The notes under the pieces are model-generated. The model did not search any database and was not told the DNA's origin. It worked only from the letters and a program-made list of their open reading frames with translations. Below are positions 13,840 to 21,172 of a stretch of DNA of 34,396 nucleotides, in pieces. Source of the DNA: Silvibacterium sp. Its GTDB lineage: Bacteria > Acidobacteriota > Terriglobia > Terriglobales > Acidobacteriaceae. The position numbers and the translations under genes were made by a program. The stretch is taken from NCBI GenBank assembly GCA_019232935.1, contig JAFAMZ010000211.1, positions 1-34,396 of the forward strand, written 5' to 3'. Positions within the stretch are counted from its first letter, which is position 1. The number at the start of each line of letters is the position of its first letter.

Positions 13840-15819
13840 CTAATCCGTCCCCAGCGCCAGCGACGGCGTGAGCCCTGACCCGCCTACGCCCAATTCCTGG
13901 TCCTTGTACTGAAGCTGATAGAGCTTCCAGTAGATGCCGCGTCGCGCCAGCAGCTCCTGGTGGCTGCCCATCTCGCGCAACTGCCCTTTGTGCATCACCA
14001 GGATCACATCGGCCCGCTGCACCGTCGATAACCGATGGGCAATGACGACCGAGGTCCGCCCTTCGATCATCCGCTCCAGTGCCAGCCGCACGCGCAACTC
14101 CGTGTCCGTATCCACCGAAGAGGTCGCTTCGTCCAGAATGAGTATTCGCGGGTTGTGCGCCAGCGCGCGCGCGAAGTTGATGAGTTGCTTCTGCCCCGTC
14201 GAAAGCGAACTGCCGCGCTCCCGCAGCGGCTCCTGATATCCGCCGGGGAGGGACGTGATGAAATCGTGAATGTTCACCTGCTCGGCGGCAAGTCGCATTT
14301 CCGCATTACTGATCGCCTCCGTCCCCATCCGGATGTTGCTCTCGATGGTTCCACTGAAGAGAACCGGATCTTGTAGCACCACCCCGAAGTGCTGGCGCAG
14401 TTTAATCAGGTCGTGCTCACGGACATCCACCCCGTCCACCAGCACCCGCCCGCGCTGGATATCGTAGAAGCGCATCATCAGGCTGACGATCGTCGACTTG
14501 CCCGCCCCCGTATGCCCTACGATCGCCGCCGTCTGGTCCGGCGTAATCCTGAACGAGACCCCCCGCAGAATCCATTCGATGTCCGTCATTGCAGCCAGCT
14601 CGTCCGGAGTAGCCTGGGCCACAAATGCCTTCGTTTCATCGTCCAGCCGTTGATATGTAAACCATACGTTTACAAATTCGACGCTGCCCGAGCTGTCCGT
14701 TTTCTTCGGATGGGCCGGCGAAACGATCTCCGGCCGAGTATCGAGCAGCTTGAACACGCGCTCGCTTGCCGCCATTGCCGCCTGCAGAATGTTGTATTTC
14801 TCGCTCAGGTCCTGAATCGGACGGAAGAACCTCTGTGCGTATTGAATAAAGGCCACCAGCACGCCAATCGTAACGGCCCCATGCAGCACGCCACGGCCCC
14901 CGAACCAGATCACCATGGCAATCGCAGCCGAGCTCAGAATTTCAACGACTGGATAATAAAGCGCATAGGCCAGAATCGAATCCTTGAACGCGACCAGGTG
15001 CGTCTTGTTTACCGCCTCGAAATCCATGAACGCCCGCTTCTGTCGATTGAAAAGCTGGATCAGGCTCATGCCCGAAATATGTTCCTGCGTATAGCTGTTG
15101 ATGCGGGCGATGGCCGTGCGAATCCTGCGATAGGAATCGCGGACATACTTACGAAAAATTCGTGTCGCCAGCAGGATCAGCGGCAGCACCGAGAAGGCCA
15201 GCAGAGCCAGCCACCATTTCATGCGCAGCATCACAAAGACGATCCCTGCGAGGACAAAGATGTCTTCGAAGATCGCGAAGACGCCCGACGTGAACATCTC
15301 GTTCAGCGCGTCCACGTCGCTGGTCAGGCGCGTCACCAGTCGGCCCACCGGATTCCGATCGTAGAATCCGACGTGCATGCGCTGCAGATGCCCGAAGATC
15401 TGCCGCCGCAGGTCGAACATGATCTTCTGCCCGGTCCACTGCATCAGGTAGGTCTGGATGAACTCCAGCAAAAAGCTCAGCAGCAGCGCGCCCAGATAAA
15501 TCACGGCAATCTGAGTAATGCCACGTACAGGGCTCGCGCTCAGCCCTCGCGATAAAAATTCGCTGCCGTGCGTCGGATGCGCCGTCATGTACCTGTCGAT
15601 CGCGATTTCCGTCAGGTACGGCCCGAGGACATCACATCCGGCCTTTATCAGAATCGCGGCGATCGAGATGAACGCCGCCCACTTGTAAGGATAGAGATAG
15701 GTGAGCAGCCGCCTCATCAGCCGGCCGTCGTACGCCTTGCCGATAACATCTTCATCCTGCTGCGGAACCGGCTTCTTCTGCTCATCCGGCGCAGATTTTT
15801 CTTTGTCCGACCCGCCCAT
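13840..15819 (-). CDS. ABC exporter, fused permease and ATPase (MsbA/multidrug type)
   Basis: This 659-residue half-transporter has six membrane helices (about 45-320) and a nucleotide-binding domain: Walker A GHTGAGKS (435-442), Q-loop Q483, signature SLSTGQKQ (538-545), Walker B ILILDE (559-564) and H-loop His595. It presumably homodimerises and exports a lipid or drug. An acidic insert of about 25 residues (390-415, DDETKAFVAQATPDEL) sits between the A-loop Tyr389 and the next strand and is absent from typical MsbA. The N-terminal 30 residues are very hydrophilic. The neighbours lpxB and the AAC(6')-like gene allow either a lipid or a drug substrate, and the sequence does not decide. Confidence 0.92.
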   Translation of the reverse strand: MGGSDKEKSAPDEQKKPVPQQDEDVIGKAYDGRLMRRLLTYLYPYKWAAFISIAAILIKAGCDVLGPYLTEIAIDRYMTAHPTHGSEFLSRGLSASPVRGITQIAVIYLGALLLSFLLEFIQTYLMQWTGQKIMFDLRRQIFGHLQRMHVGFYDRNPVGRLVTRLTSDVDALNEMFTSGVFAIFEDIFVLAGIVFVMLRMKWWLALLAFSVLPLILLATRIFRKYVRDSYRRIRTAIARINSYTQEHISGMSLIQLFNRQKRAFMDFEAVNKTHLVAFKDSILAYALYYPVVEILSSAAIAMVIWFGGRGVLHGAVTIGVLVAFIQYAQRFFRPIQDLSEKYNILQAAMAASERVFKLLDTRPEIVSPAHPKKTDSSGSVEFVNVWFTYQRLDDETKAFVAQATPDELAAMTDIEWILRGVSFRITPDQTAAIVGHTGAGKSTIVSLMMRFYDIQRGRVLVDGVDVREHDLIKLRQHFGVVLQDPVLFSGTIESNIRMGTEAISNAEMRLAAEQVNIHDFITSLPGGYQEPLRERGSSLSTGQKQLINFARALAHNPRILILDEATSSVDTDTELRVRLALERMIEGRTSVVIAHRLSTVQRADVILVMHKGQLREMGSHQELLARRGIYWKLYQLQYKDQELGVGGSGLTPSLALGTD

Positions 15820-15860
15820 GCGTTGCTTCTATCTTAGAGGACAACAGGATAGCGGAGGTT

Positions 15861-16295
15861 TCAGCGAATTACGTGGAGACTCTTTGCTCCATCGCGAACG
15901 GCGTCAGAAATGAGCCGGTGATCCAAAGTCGCCAGTTGCCCCCCATGTGCCTGCGCGAGAGCCAACAGATAAGTGTCAGTTACCTGGGCCGGAGAGAGAA
16001 GTCGCGCCAGGTCGAGCTTCGAATATTCAAGCAGGCTAATCTTGTCGGACCAGAAGGTATGTCCCGGGGATTTTCCCAACTCCGAAATGGCCTGAGCGAC
16101 AGCGGCCGGACTACCAGGAGAATTTGTGTACGCTCGATTTCCTGCAATTCGGATAGCCCCATTTTCAGTGATTGGACACGTTGCCCAGGCTTCCTGCCCC
16201 TCGATCGTAAACCAGTCGTGCGCGATATTGTGCTGAGAGTGCGTCGGGTCAATCAGCGCGATCAGGACGTTCACATCAAGGAGAAAGGTCGTCAA
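15861..16295 (-). CDS. vapC: PIN-domain ribonuclease toxin (VapC family)
   Basis: PIN toxins are metal-dependent RNases that cut tRNA or rRNA and are neutralised by the cognate antitoxin. The 144 residues keep the acidic cluster: D7 in LLDVNVLIALID, E44 in CPITENG, D107 in VTDTYLLALA and D125 in ATLDHRL. The start is TTG, overlapping the antitoxin stop as TTGA, so translation is coupled. The TENG and DTYLLALA motifs match the large VapC subgroup with about 140 residues. All catalytic acids are present, so the toxin is likely functional. Confidence 0.88.
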   Translation of the reverse strand: MTTFLLDVNVLIALIDPTHSQHNIAHDWFTIEGQEAWATCPITENGAIRIAGNRAYTNSPGSPAAVAQAISELGKSPGHTFWSDKISLLEYSKLDLARLLSPAQVTDTYLLALAQAHGGQLATLDHRLISDAVRDGAKSLHVIR

Positions 16296-16522
16296 GGCAG
16301 CTCATCGCGTAATCGATTGACGAGTTCCAAAGTGGCTGGTTTTGCGTTCGGCTGCACTGGAAGTAGAGGGATGCCGTTGCGATACTTTCGCTCGGTTACA
16401 CTGCTCCGCAGCGCCTGGCGGCTCAGGGCAGAGATGACCTCACCGACCGTCTTATGTTGCCGTGACGCGATCTCTTTGGCGGCAGCGAGAATGTCATCGT
16501 CGATGGATAGCGTTGTTCGCAT
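16292..16522 (-). CDS. Antitoxin of the PIN toxin, ribbon-helix-helix type
   Basis: The 76-residue protein begins MRTTLSIDDDILAAAKEIAS, a typical RHH DNA-binding strand-helix, continued by KTVGEVISALSRQAL. The C-terminal half (PLLPVQPNAKPATLELVNRLRDELP) is the part that would wrap the toxin. It precedes the toxin with a four-base TTGA overlap. RHH antitoxins generally repress their own promoter, and a dyad at 16536-16571 just upstream is a candidate operator. Confidence 0.85.
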   Translation of the reverse strand: MRTTLSIDDDILAAAKEIASRQHKTVGEVISALSRQALRSSVTERKYRNGIPLLPVQPNAKPATLELVNRLRDELP

Positions 16523-16535
16523 TGGCCTACCTGAA

Positions 16536-16571
16536 TTGCATCAATCATCTCTATCATAGCATCAGATGCAA
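16536..16571. promoter_or_regulatory. Candidate operator: TTGCATC ... GATGCAA dyad between TA locus and hemW
   Basis: TTGCATC (16536-16542) and GATGCAA (16565-16571) are perfect inverted 7-mers separated by 22 bases, which include further ATCAT/CATAGCATCA repeats. The site lies 14 bases upstream of the antitoxin start and 30 bases upstream of hemW, where an autoregulatory RHH antitoxin would be expected to bind. Confidence 0.35.
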
Positions 16572-16600
16572 CTCTCGGGATAATGAGAAGATAGTTACAG

Positions 16601-17782
16601 ATGCACACGCTCGGCCTCTACCTCTCGATCCCGTTCTGCAAATCCAAGTGCACCTACTGTAACTTTGCATCCGGGGTCTTCCCGGCAACCTATTTCGAGC
16701 AATATATTGCTCGGCTCGAACAGGATCTGTCCTCGATCCGCGTAGAGACCCAGCAGCGGCACGTCGACCTGCCCGAAGTAGTCGATTCCATCTACCTCGG
16801 TGGCGGAACGCCGTCGTTGCTGCCGTCAGCTCTGATCAGACGCCTCTTTTCCGCAATCCGCCGCAGCTTCGCCGTGCTTCCGACAGCCGAAATCACAGCC
16901 GAATGCGCTCCAGGCCAGCTTGAGGACGCAACTCTCGGCGCTATCGTTGAAGCCGGGGTAAACCGCATCAGCTTCGGAGTCCAGTCGTTCATCGATTCCG
17001 AAGCGAAACACACAGGACGCTTTCACACACGTGAGATCGCGCTCCGCGACATCAACCGCGTGCGCCGCGCCGGAATTTCAAACCTCAGTCTCGATCTGAT
17101 CGCAGGCCTGCCCGGCCAGACCCGCGACTCGTGGCGCGAATCTCTTGCCACCCTGGCCGATACCGGAGTCAACCACGCCAGCGTTTACATGCTCGAAATC
17201 GACGCCGATTCCCGTCTGGGCCGCGAGCTAAGTTCCGGCGGTCTCAAGTACTACGCACCACAGGTTCCCTCCGACGAAGACATCGCGGACATGTACTCCG
17301 AAGCCGTCGAGCTTTTCGCTGCCCACGGCCTCCATCAGTACGAAATCTCCAACTTTGCGCGCGCCGGCAGGGAATCAGCCCACAACCTGAAGTATTGGCA
17401 CCGCAAGCCCTACCTTGGCCTCGGCCTCGACGCGCACTCCATGCTGCGCACCCGCTCCGGAGATGCTTTGCGCTTCGCCACCACCGATGAACTGGAGCCG
17501 TTCCTCAACTCATCGGGATGGAATCATCCGCACCGCCTCTCCCGTGAAGAAGAGATCGAAGAAGCGTGGTTCCTCGGCCTGCGCCTGAATGCTGGTGTAA
17601 GCCTCGGCGCTCTCCGAGCGGAATTTGGCCGGGCTGATGTCGATTCCTTCGAGCCTCTCCTCACCGAACTCGAATGCCACGGCCTCATCACCTGGACCGC
17701 TGACCGCATTGCCCTCACGACCCGTGGGCGGCTTGTTTCCAATGAGGTCTTTGAACGCTTCCTGATGGTTCCGGCCGCTTAA
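16601..17782 (+). CDS. hemW: Radical SAM heme chaperone HemW
   Basis: HemW binds heme and delivers it to membrane respiratory enzymes; it was long misannotated as coproporphyrinogen III dehydrogenase. The 393 residues begin with the radical SAM cluster motif FCKSKCTYCNF (C13, C17, C20), then YLGGGTPSLL, ECAPGQL, GVNRISFGVQSF, LDLIAGLPGQT, HQYEISNFARAG and KYWHRKPYLGLGLDAHS. The last two are HemW-type blocks. The catalytic motif set is complete and the length normal. It is transcribed away from the TA locus. HemN is excluded by length and the C-terminal HemW domain. Confidence 0.93.
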   Translation: MHTLGLYLSIPFCKSKCTYCNFASGVFPATYFEQYIARLEQDLSSIRVETQQRHVDLPEVVDSIYLGGGTPSLLPSALIRRLFSAIRRSFAVLPTAEITAECAPGQLEDATLGAIVEAGVNRISFGVQSFIDSEAKHTGRFHTREIALRDINRVRRAGISNLSLDLIAGLPGQTRDSWRESLATLADTGVNHASVYMLEIDADSRLGRELSSGGLKYYAPQVPSDEDIADMYSEAVELFAAHGLHQYEISNFARAGRESAHNLKYWHRKPYLGLGLDAHSMLRTRSGDALRFATTDELEPFLNSSGWNHPHRLSREEEIEEAWFLGLRLNAGVSLGALRAEFGRADVDSFEPLLTELECHGLITWTADRIALTTRGRLVSNEVFERFLMVPAA

Positions 17783-17787
17783 GCGGC

Positions 17788-17862
17788 GGGTGCCCCACAG
17801 CTTGCGCTGAGCGCAGCCAAAGGTTCCGGATTTTCGGACGTGGGAGCCAGCTTCGGTTGGAC
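17788..17862. repeat. GGGTGCCCCAC-type dispersed element after hemW
   Basis: The gap between hemW and the aldolase contains GGGTGCCCCACAG followed by a short hairpin (TGCGC-TGA-GCGCA) and a terminal GTGGGA. The opening GGGTGCCCCAC is the same as at 186-196 near the window start. The CCCAC and GTGGG ends are inverted. This looks like another member of a dispersed palindromic family and could also serve as a weak terminator. Confidence 0.4.
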
Positions 17863-17875
17863 GTAAAATCTCCCC

Positions 17876-18967
17876 ATGTCCCTCAGCACTGCCGAAGCCG
17901 CCGCAGCCCATATTGAGCAGGCCCTCCCGACTGCCACCATCGAGCTCCGCAGCGATACCTTCACGAAGCCCACTGCCGCCATGCGCGCCGCCATGGCCGC
18001 CGCCGAGGTGGGAGACGACGTTTACGGTGAAGATCCCACCGTCAATCTCCTCGAATCCCGCGCATCCCAGATCTTCGGACGCGAAGCCGCTCTCTTCGTT
18101 CCAACTGGCACGATGGGGAACCAGATCGCCATCCATCTTCATACGCATCACGGCCAGGAGGTCGTCACCGAATCCCGCGCCCACGTGGTCGACTGGGAAA
18201 TGGCCATGGCTGCAGCCTTCTCCGGAGTCCAGCTCCGTCCGGTCTTCGCCGACCGTGGCATTGTCACCTGGAGCCACATCGAGCAGGCGCTGAAGAAAGC
18301 CGACTTTCACCGCGCCGGCACCGGCCTCATCACCCTCGAAAACAGCCACAACATGGCCGGAGGCACCGTCACACCCCGCCACGTCTATGAAGAGATCTGG
18401 TCGCGCACGGCCGAACTCGGCCTGCCCGTTCACCTCGACGGAGCTCGCATCTTTAACGCCGCCACAGCTCTCAATACCTCTGTCGCGGAGCTGACCTCAG
18501 GCTTCTCCAGCGTAATGTTCTGTCTCTCGAAGGGCCTCTGCGCGCCAGTAGGATCGATGCTCGTCGGCAGCCGCGACCTCATTGCCCGCGCCCGCACCGT
18601 CCGCAAAATGCTGGGCGGAGGCATGCGCCAGGCGGGAATCCTCGCCGCTGCCGGCCTCATCGCCCTGGAACAAATGCCGAAGCGCCTCGCTGAAGACCAC
18701 GCCAACGCGCGCCTCCTCGCCGAAACTCTGGCCGAACTGCCTCAGGTCGAGATCGACCTCTCCACGGTCCAGACCAATATCGTCATCTTCACCGTGAGGG
18801 GGTACCCAGACCCCACGCCGATCCTCGACCGGCTGAAGCAACGCGGCGTTCTCGCCGGTACAGCCGCCGATCACCAGATCCGATTTGTGACTCACAAGGA
18901 TGTTGACCGCGCCGCCTGCGAAGAAGCCGCAAAGATAGCCTCTGAAGTTATCGAGAGTGCTCGCTGA
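17876..18967 (+). CDS. ltaE: Low-specificity L-threonine aldolase (PLP enzyme)
   Basis: The enzyme splits L-threonine or L-allo-threonine into glycine and acetaldehyde in the cytoplasm. The 363 residues are of fold-type I. DLRSDT-like IELRSDTFTKPT (22-33), GDDVYGEDPTVN (46-57), FVPTGTMGNQIA (74-85), the PLP-binding Asp188 in HLDGAR, and Lys219 in FCLSKGLCAPVGS, the likely internal aldimine lysine, are all present. The N-terminus is about 15 residues longer than usual. The start at 17876 follows a GTAAAATCTCCCC stretch without a clear ribosome site. The family is firm; the exact stereospecificity is not visible from sequence. Confidence 0.92.
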   Translation: MSLSTAEAAAAHIEQALPTATIELRSDTFTKPTAAMRAAMAAAEVGDDVYGEDPTVNLLESRASQIFGREAALFVPTGTMGNQIAIHLHTHHGQEVVTESRAHVVDWEMAMAAAFSGVQLRPVFADRGIVTWSHIEQALKKADFHRAGTGLITLENSHNMAGGTVTPRHVYEEIWSRTAELGLPVHLDGARIFNAATALNTSVAELTSGFSSVMFCLSKGLCAPVGSMLVGSRDLIARARTVRKMLGGGMRQAGILAAAGLIALEQMPKRLAEDHANARLLAETLAELPQVEIDLSTVQTNIVIFTVRGYPDPTPILDRLKQRGVLAGTAADHQIRFVTHKDVDRAACEEAAKIASEVIESAR

Positions 18968-18995
18968 CAGCCGTCCTCCGCATGTGGCGTGCAGA

Positions 18996-19406
18996 TCAGC
19001 TCACCGTCCATTGAAAGCACAGGCCGTATCCGTCTGGATCTCTGAGTTCAAGCTGCTTCATTCCGTACGGGGCCACGTGAGGCTCTTTCACATTGAGGCC
19101 GAGTGCTCTGAGCTGGCTGTACGCTCCGTCGACATCCGGGCAGCCCAGATAGAAGGTGATATCGCCGTGTGCGCTGAGCCATTCGGACGACCGCTCAGGC
19201 GGTCGTTCATCGTCATACTCATAGTGAGTGTTCAGCATGAGCTCCGCTCCATTTTTCCTGAGCCACGCCCAGTGAAAGCTGCCCGACGCCAACACGGGCG
19301 AATGGCTGACGACTTCGAATCCCAGCAAATCACAGTAAAAGCGGATAGACTCCGCCATGTCGTAGACGGAAATCAGGGGACAGAGGCCTTGAAAATCGAT
19401 TGCCAT
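18996..19406 (-). CDS. VOC (glyoxalase/bleomycin resistance) family protein
   Basis: One VOC module of about 136 residues is visible: CPLISVYDMAESIRFYCDLLGFEVV near the N-terminus, GAELMLNTHYEYDDERPPE in the middle, and VKEPHVAPYGMKQLELRDPDGYGLCFQW at the end, with the terminal Glu metal-ligand position (QLELRDPDG). Such proteins bind divalent metal and act on, or sequester, small molecules; the substrate cannot be told. I choose ATG 19406, preceded by GGAG at six bases, over the track's 19445, which lacks a ribosome site. It is convergent with the aldolase gene. Confidence 0.82.
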   Translation of the reverse strand: MAIDFQGLCPLISVYDMAESIRFYCDLLGFEVVSHSPVLASGSFHWAWLRKNGAELMLNTHYEYDDERPPERSSEWLSAHGDITFYLGCPDVDGAYSQLRALGLNVKEPHVAPYGMKQLELRDPDGYGLCFQWTVS

Positions 19407-19546
19407 GGGCGCTCCATTCGTGGAAATGCCGTCCATGGTAACCACGGATGGCTAGGCTGCCAGACTGTATCAGTGCCGGCAATGATTCGCGCGCTGTAGC
19501 AAAAGAAATCTGCAGCCGCGCTTCCCACGCCAAATCTATATAATCA

Positions 19547-20539
19547 ATGGATATGCCTAAGTATTCCATCGTCGTCCCCTTCCACAACGAAGAAGAGAAC
19601 ATCACCGCCATGTACGACCGCCTCAAGGCCGTCATGGAGCAGGTGGGAGACAGCTTCGAGCTGGTCCTCGTTGACGATGGATCCACTGACCGCAGCTACA
19701 AGCTCCTCGAGGAAATCGCCGCAGTCGATAGTCGCGTGCTCGTCGTCAAGCTGCGCCGCAACTTCGGACAGACCTCCGCCCTTGCCGCCGGCTTCGATCA
19801 CGCCCAGGGCGATTACATCCTCGCCATGGACGGCGACCTGCAGCACGACCCCTCCGAGATCCCTAACTTCATCGAAAAGCTCGAAGAGGGCTACGACGTT
19901 GTCAGCGGGTGGCGCAAGGAGCGCATCGACAACTTCGTCATGCGCCGCATCCCCTCGCGCTGTGCAAACTGGCTGATGGCAAAACTCTCCGGTGTCGATA
20001 TCCACGACTTTGGGACAACCTTCAAGGCCTACCGCCGCGAAGTCATCCACAACATTCCGCTTTACGGCGAGATGCACCGCTTCATCCCCGCTCTGGCTGC
20101 CTCCTACGGAGCCAGCATCTGCGAGATTCCCATCCGCAACGTCAATCGTGAGCGCGGCAAGTCGCATTACGGCATCGGCCGCACCTTCCGCGTCTTCTTC
20201 GACCTGCTGACCATTCGTTTCCTGCTGAAGTACATGATGCGCCCGCTGCACTTCTTCGGGATCTTCGGCGCGCTGAGCTTTCTTCTCGGAGGCGGTATCT
20301 CCATCTTCCTGCTCGCGCTTAAGCTCTTCACACACCAGGACGTCATGGATCAGCATGGGCCGCTTTTCGTCATCGCTGGCATTCTCATTCTCGCCGGCAT
20401 TCAGATGGTCGCCATCGGACTTCTCGGGGAGCTCCAGGTGCGGCACTATCACTCCGCGACCCAGCGTGCGCCGTATAGCATCGATCGCCTCGTGCGGCTG
20501 CGCGCCTCCGGCGAGCAGAGCCTGCTGCACGAAGACTAA
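19547..20539 (+). CDS. Family 2 glycosyltransferase, polyprenyl-phosphate sugar transferase type
   Basis: This GT2 enzyme has SIVVPFHNEEENI (7-19), VLVDDGSTD (41-49), LRRNFGQTSALAAGFDHA and the metal-binding DGD of AMDGDLQHDPSEIP. GTTFKAYRREV and RFIPALAASYGA follow, with the NRERGKSHYG loop. Two C-terminal membrane helices lie at about 235-258 and 275-298. This is the DPM1/GtrB/ArnC layout, which moves a sugar from a nucleotide donor to undecaprenyl phosphate on the cytoplasmic face. The sugar cannot be assigned. The start could be M1 or M3. It has no flanking flippase, so it may work in a dispersed pathway. Confidence 0.9.
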   Translation: MDMPKYSIVVPFHNEEENITAMYDRLKAVMEQVGDSFELVLVDDGSTDRSYKLLEEIAAVDSRVLVVKLRRNFGQTSALAAGFDHAQGDYILAMDGDLQHDPSEIPNFIEKLEEGYDVVSGWRKERIDNFVMRRIPSRCANWLMAKLSGVDIHDFGTTFKAYRREVIHNIPLYGEMHRFIPALAASYGASICEIPIRNVNRERGKSHYGIGRTFRVFFDLLTIRFLLKYMMRPLHFFGIFGALSFLLGGGISIFLLALKLFTHQDVMDQHGPLFVIAGILILAGIQMVAIGLLGELQVRHYHSATQRAPYSIDRLVRLRASGEQSLLHED

Positions 20540-20548
20540 GGCCCCTAC

Positions 20549-20757
20549 CTACCAGATCGTTTTCACGCCTGAGGCTCGGATTCGGCCGTCACGGCTGATA
20601 ATGGGCACGTTGAGGTGAATCGCCGTAGCTGCGATCAGACGGTCCGGCAGGTCCGGAACGGCTGCTCGGGGTACATGCAGCATGGTTTTCGAAAGTCTGC
20701 GGTCGTCGACAGATACCAAAGCGCCGCATGAGTATCGGCAACTCCAGCTATCTTCAA
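20549..20757 (-). pseudogene. Remnant of a PIN-domain toxin (frameshift plus internal deletion)
   Basis: The minus strand from TTG 20757 reads MKIAGVADTHAALWYL, a PIN N-terminus with the first catalytic Asp. Continuation in the next frame gives DDRRLS, and then the sequence jumps to a PIN C-terminus, VPDLPDRLIAATAIHLNVPIISRDGRIRASGVKTIW. An intact toxin of this type has about 130 residues. Here about half is missing, including the region with the second acidic residue, and the frame changes after LWYL. The TTG overlaps the antitoxin stop as TTGA, the same arrangement as the intact pair at 16292. The protein cannot be a working nuclease. Confidence 0.8.
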
Positions 20758-21000
20758 AATTCTTCGCCAAACCCCTTGAACATGTCGGCCCGGTTCGCAT
20801 CAATTTCTTCGGCAGTCGGAGCCGGCCCGTACTTGGCGAGCATGCCGCGCCTCGTCTGCAATGGAGCCTTTGGGGGGAGCCTCACTCGACCGAAGCTCAC
20901 GCTCCAGCACTTCGCACACATAGTCTTCCGGAGAAACACCATGGGCCTTAGCGTGCGCTTTGAGCGCGGCTTCGAGCTTCTCTGGAACTTCAACGATCAT
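20754..21000 (-). pseudogene. Frameshifted antitoxin partner of the decayed PIN toxin
   Basis: From ATG 21000 (AGGAG upstream) the frame reads MIVEVPEKLEAALKAHAKAHG and VSPEDYVCEVLERELRSS, an antitoxin-like N-terminus. It then passes CCCCCCAAA near 20870-20878 and goes off-frame. The neighbouring frame continues as RRGMLAKYGPAPTAEEIDANRADMFKGFGEEF and stops at 20754, the C-terminus expected of this antitoxin family. One base gained or lost in the C-run explains both halves. A sequencing error in the homopolymer is possible, but the partner toxin is also broken, which favours true decay. Confidence 0.75.
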
Positions 21001-21172
21001 TGATAGCTCTCCTGCCACTATATTCTAGTTGGCGAAATCACGTGCCCAAAGGCGTAGGCTCGCACTTGTACAATCCCGTCAAAGAGAGCAATGGCGAAAG
21101 ATGAGAGATCCGGCGAGCGCCCTCGAACATCGTCCCGCGATTTTAAGCCCGAATATAGAAAAGGGAAGAGGA

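Noticed and set aside
14389-15555. 388-aa ORF antisense to the ABC exporter
   Set aside because: Composition and position show it is the mirror of the exporter gene; no motif.
17510-18433. 307-aa minus-strand ORF antisense to hemW and the aldolase
   Set aside because: Low-complexity Gly/Glu-rich translation with no motif, opposite two well-supported genes; long antisense frames are common in GC-rich DNA.
19544-20530. 328-aa ORF antisense to the GT2 gene
   Set aside because: Acidic repetitive translation mirroring the GT2 codons, no recognisable domain.
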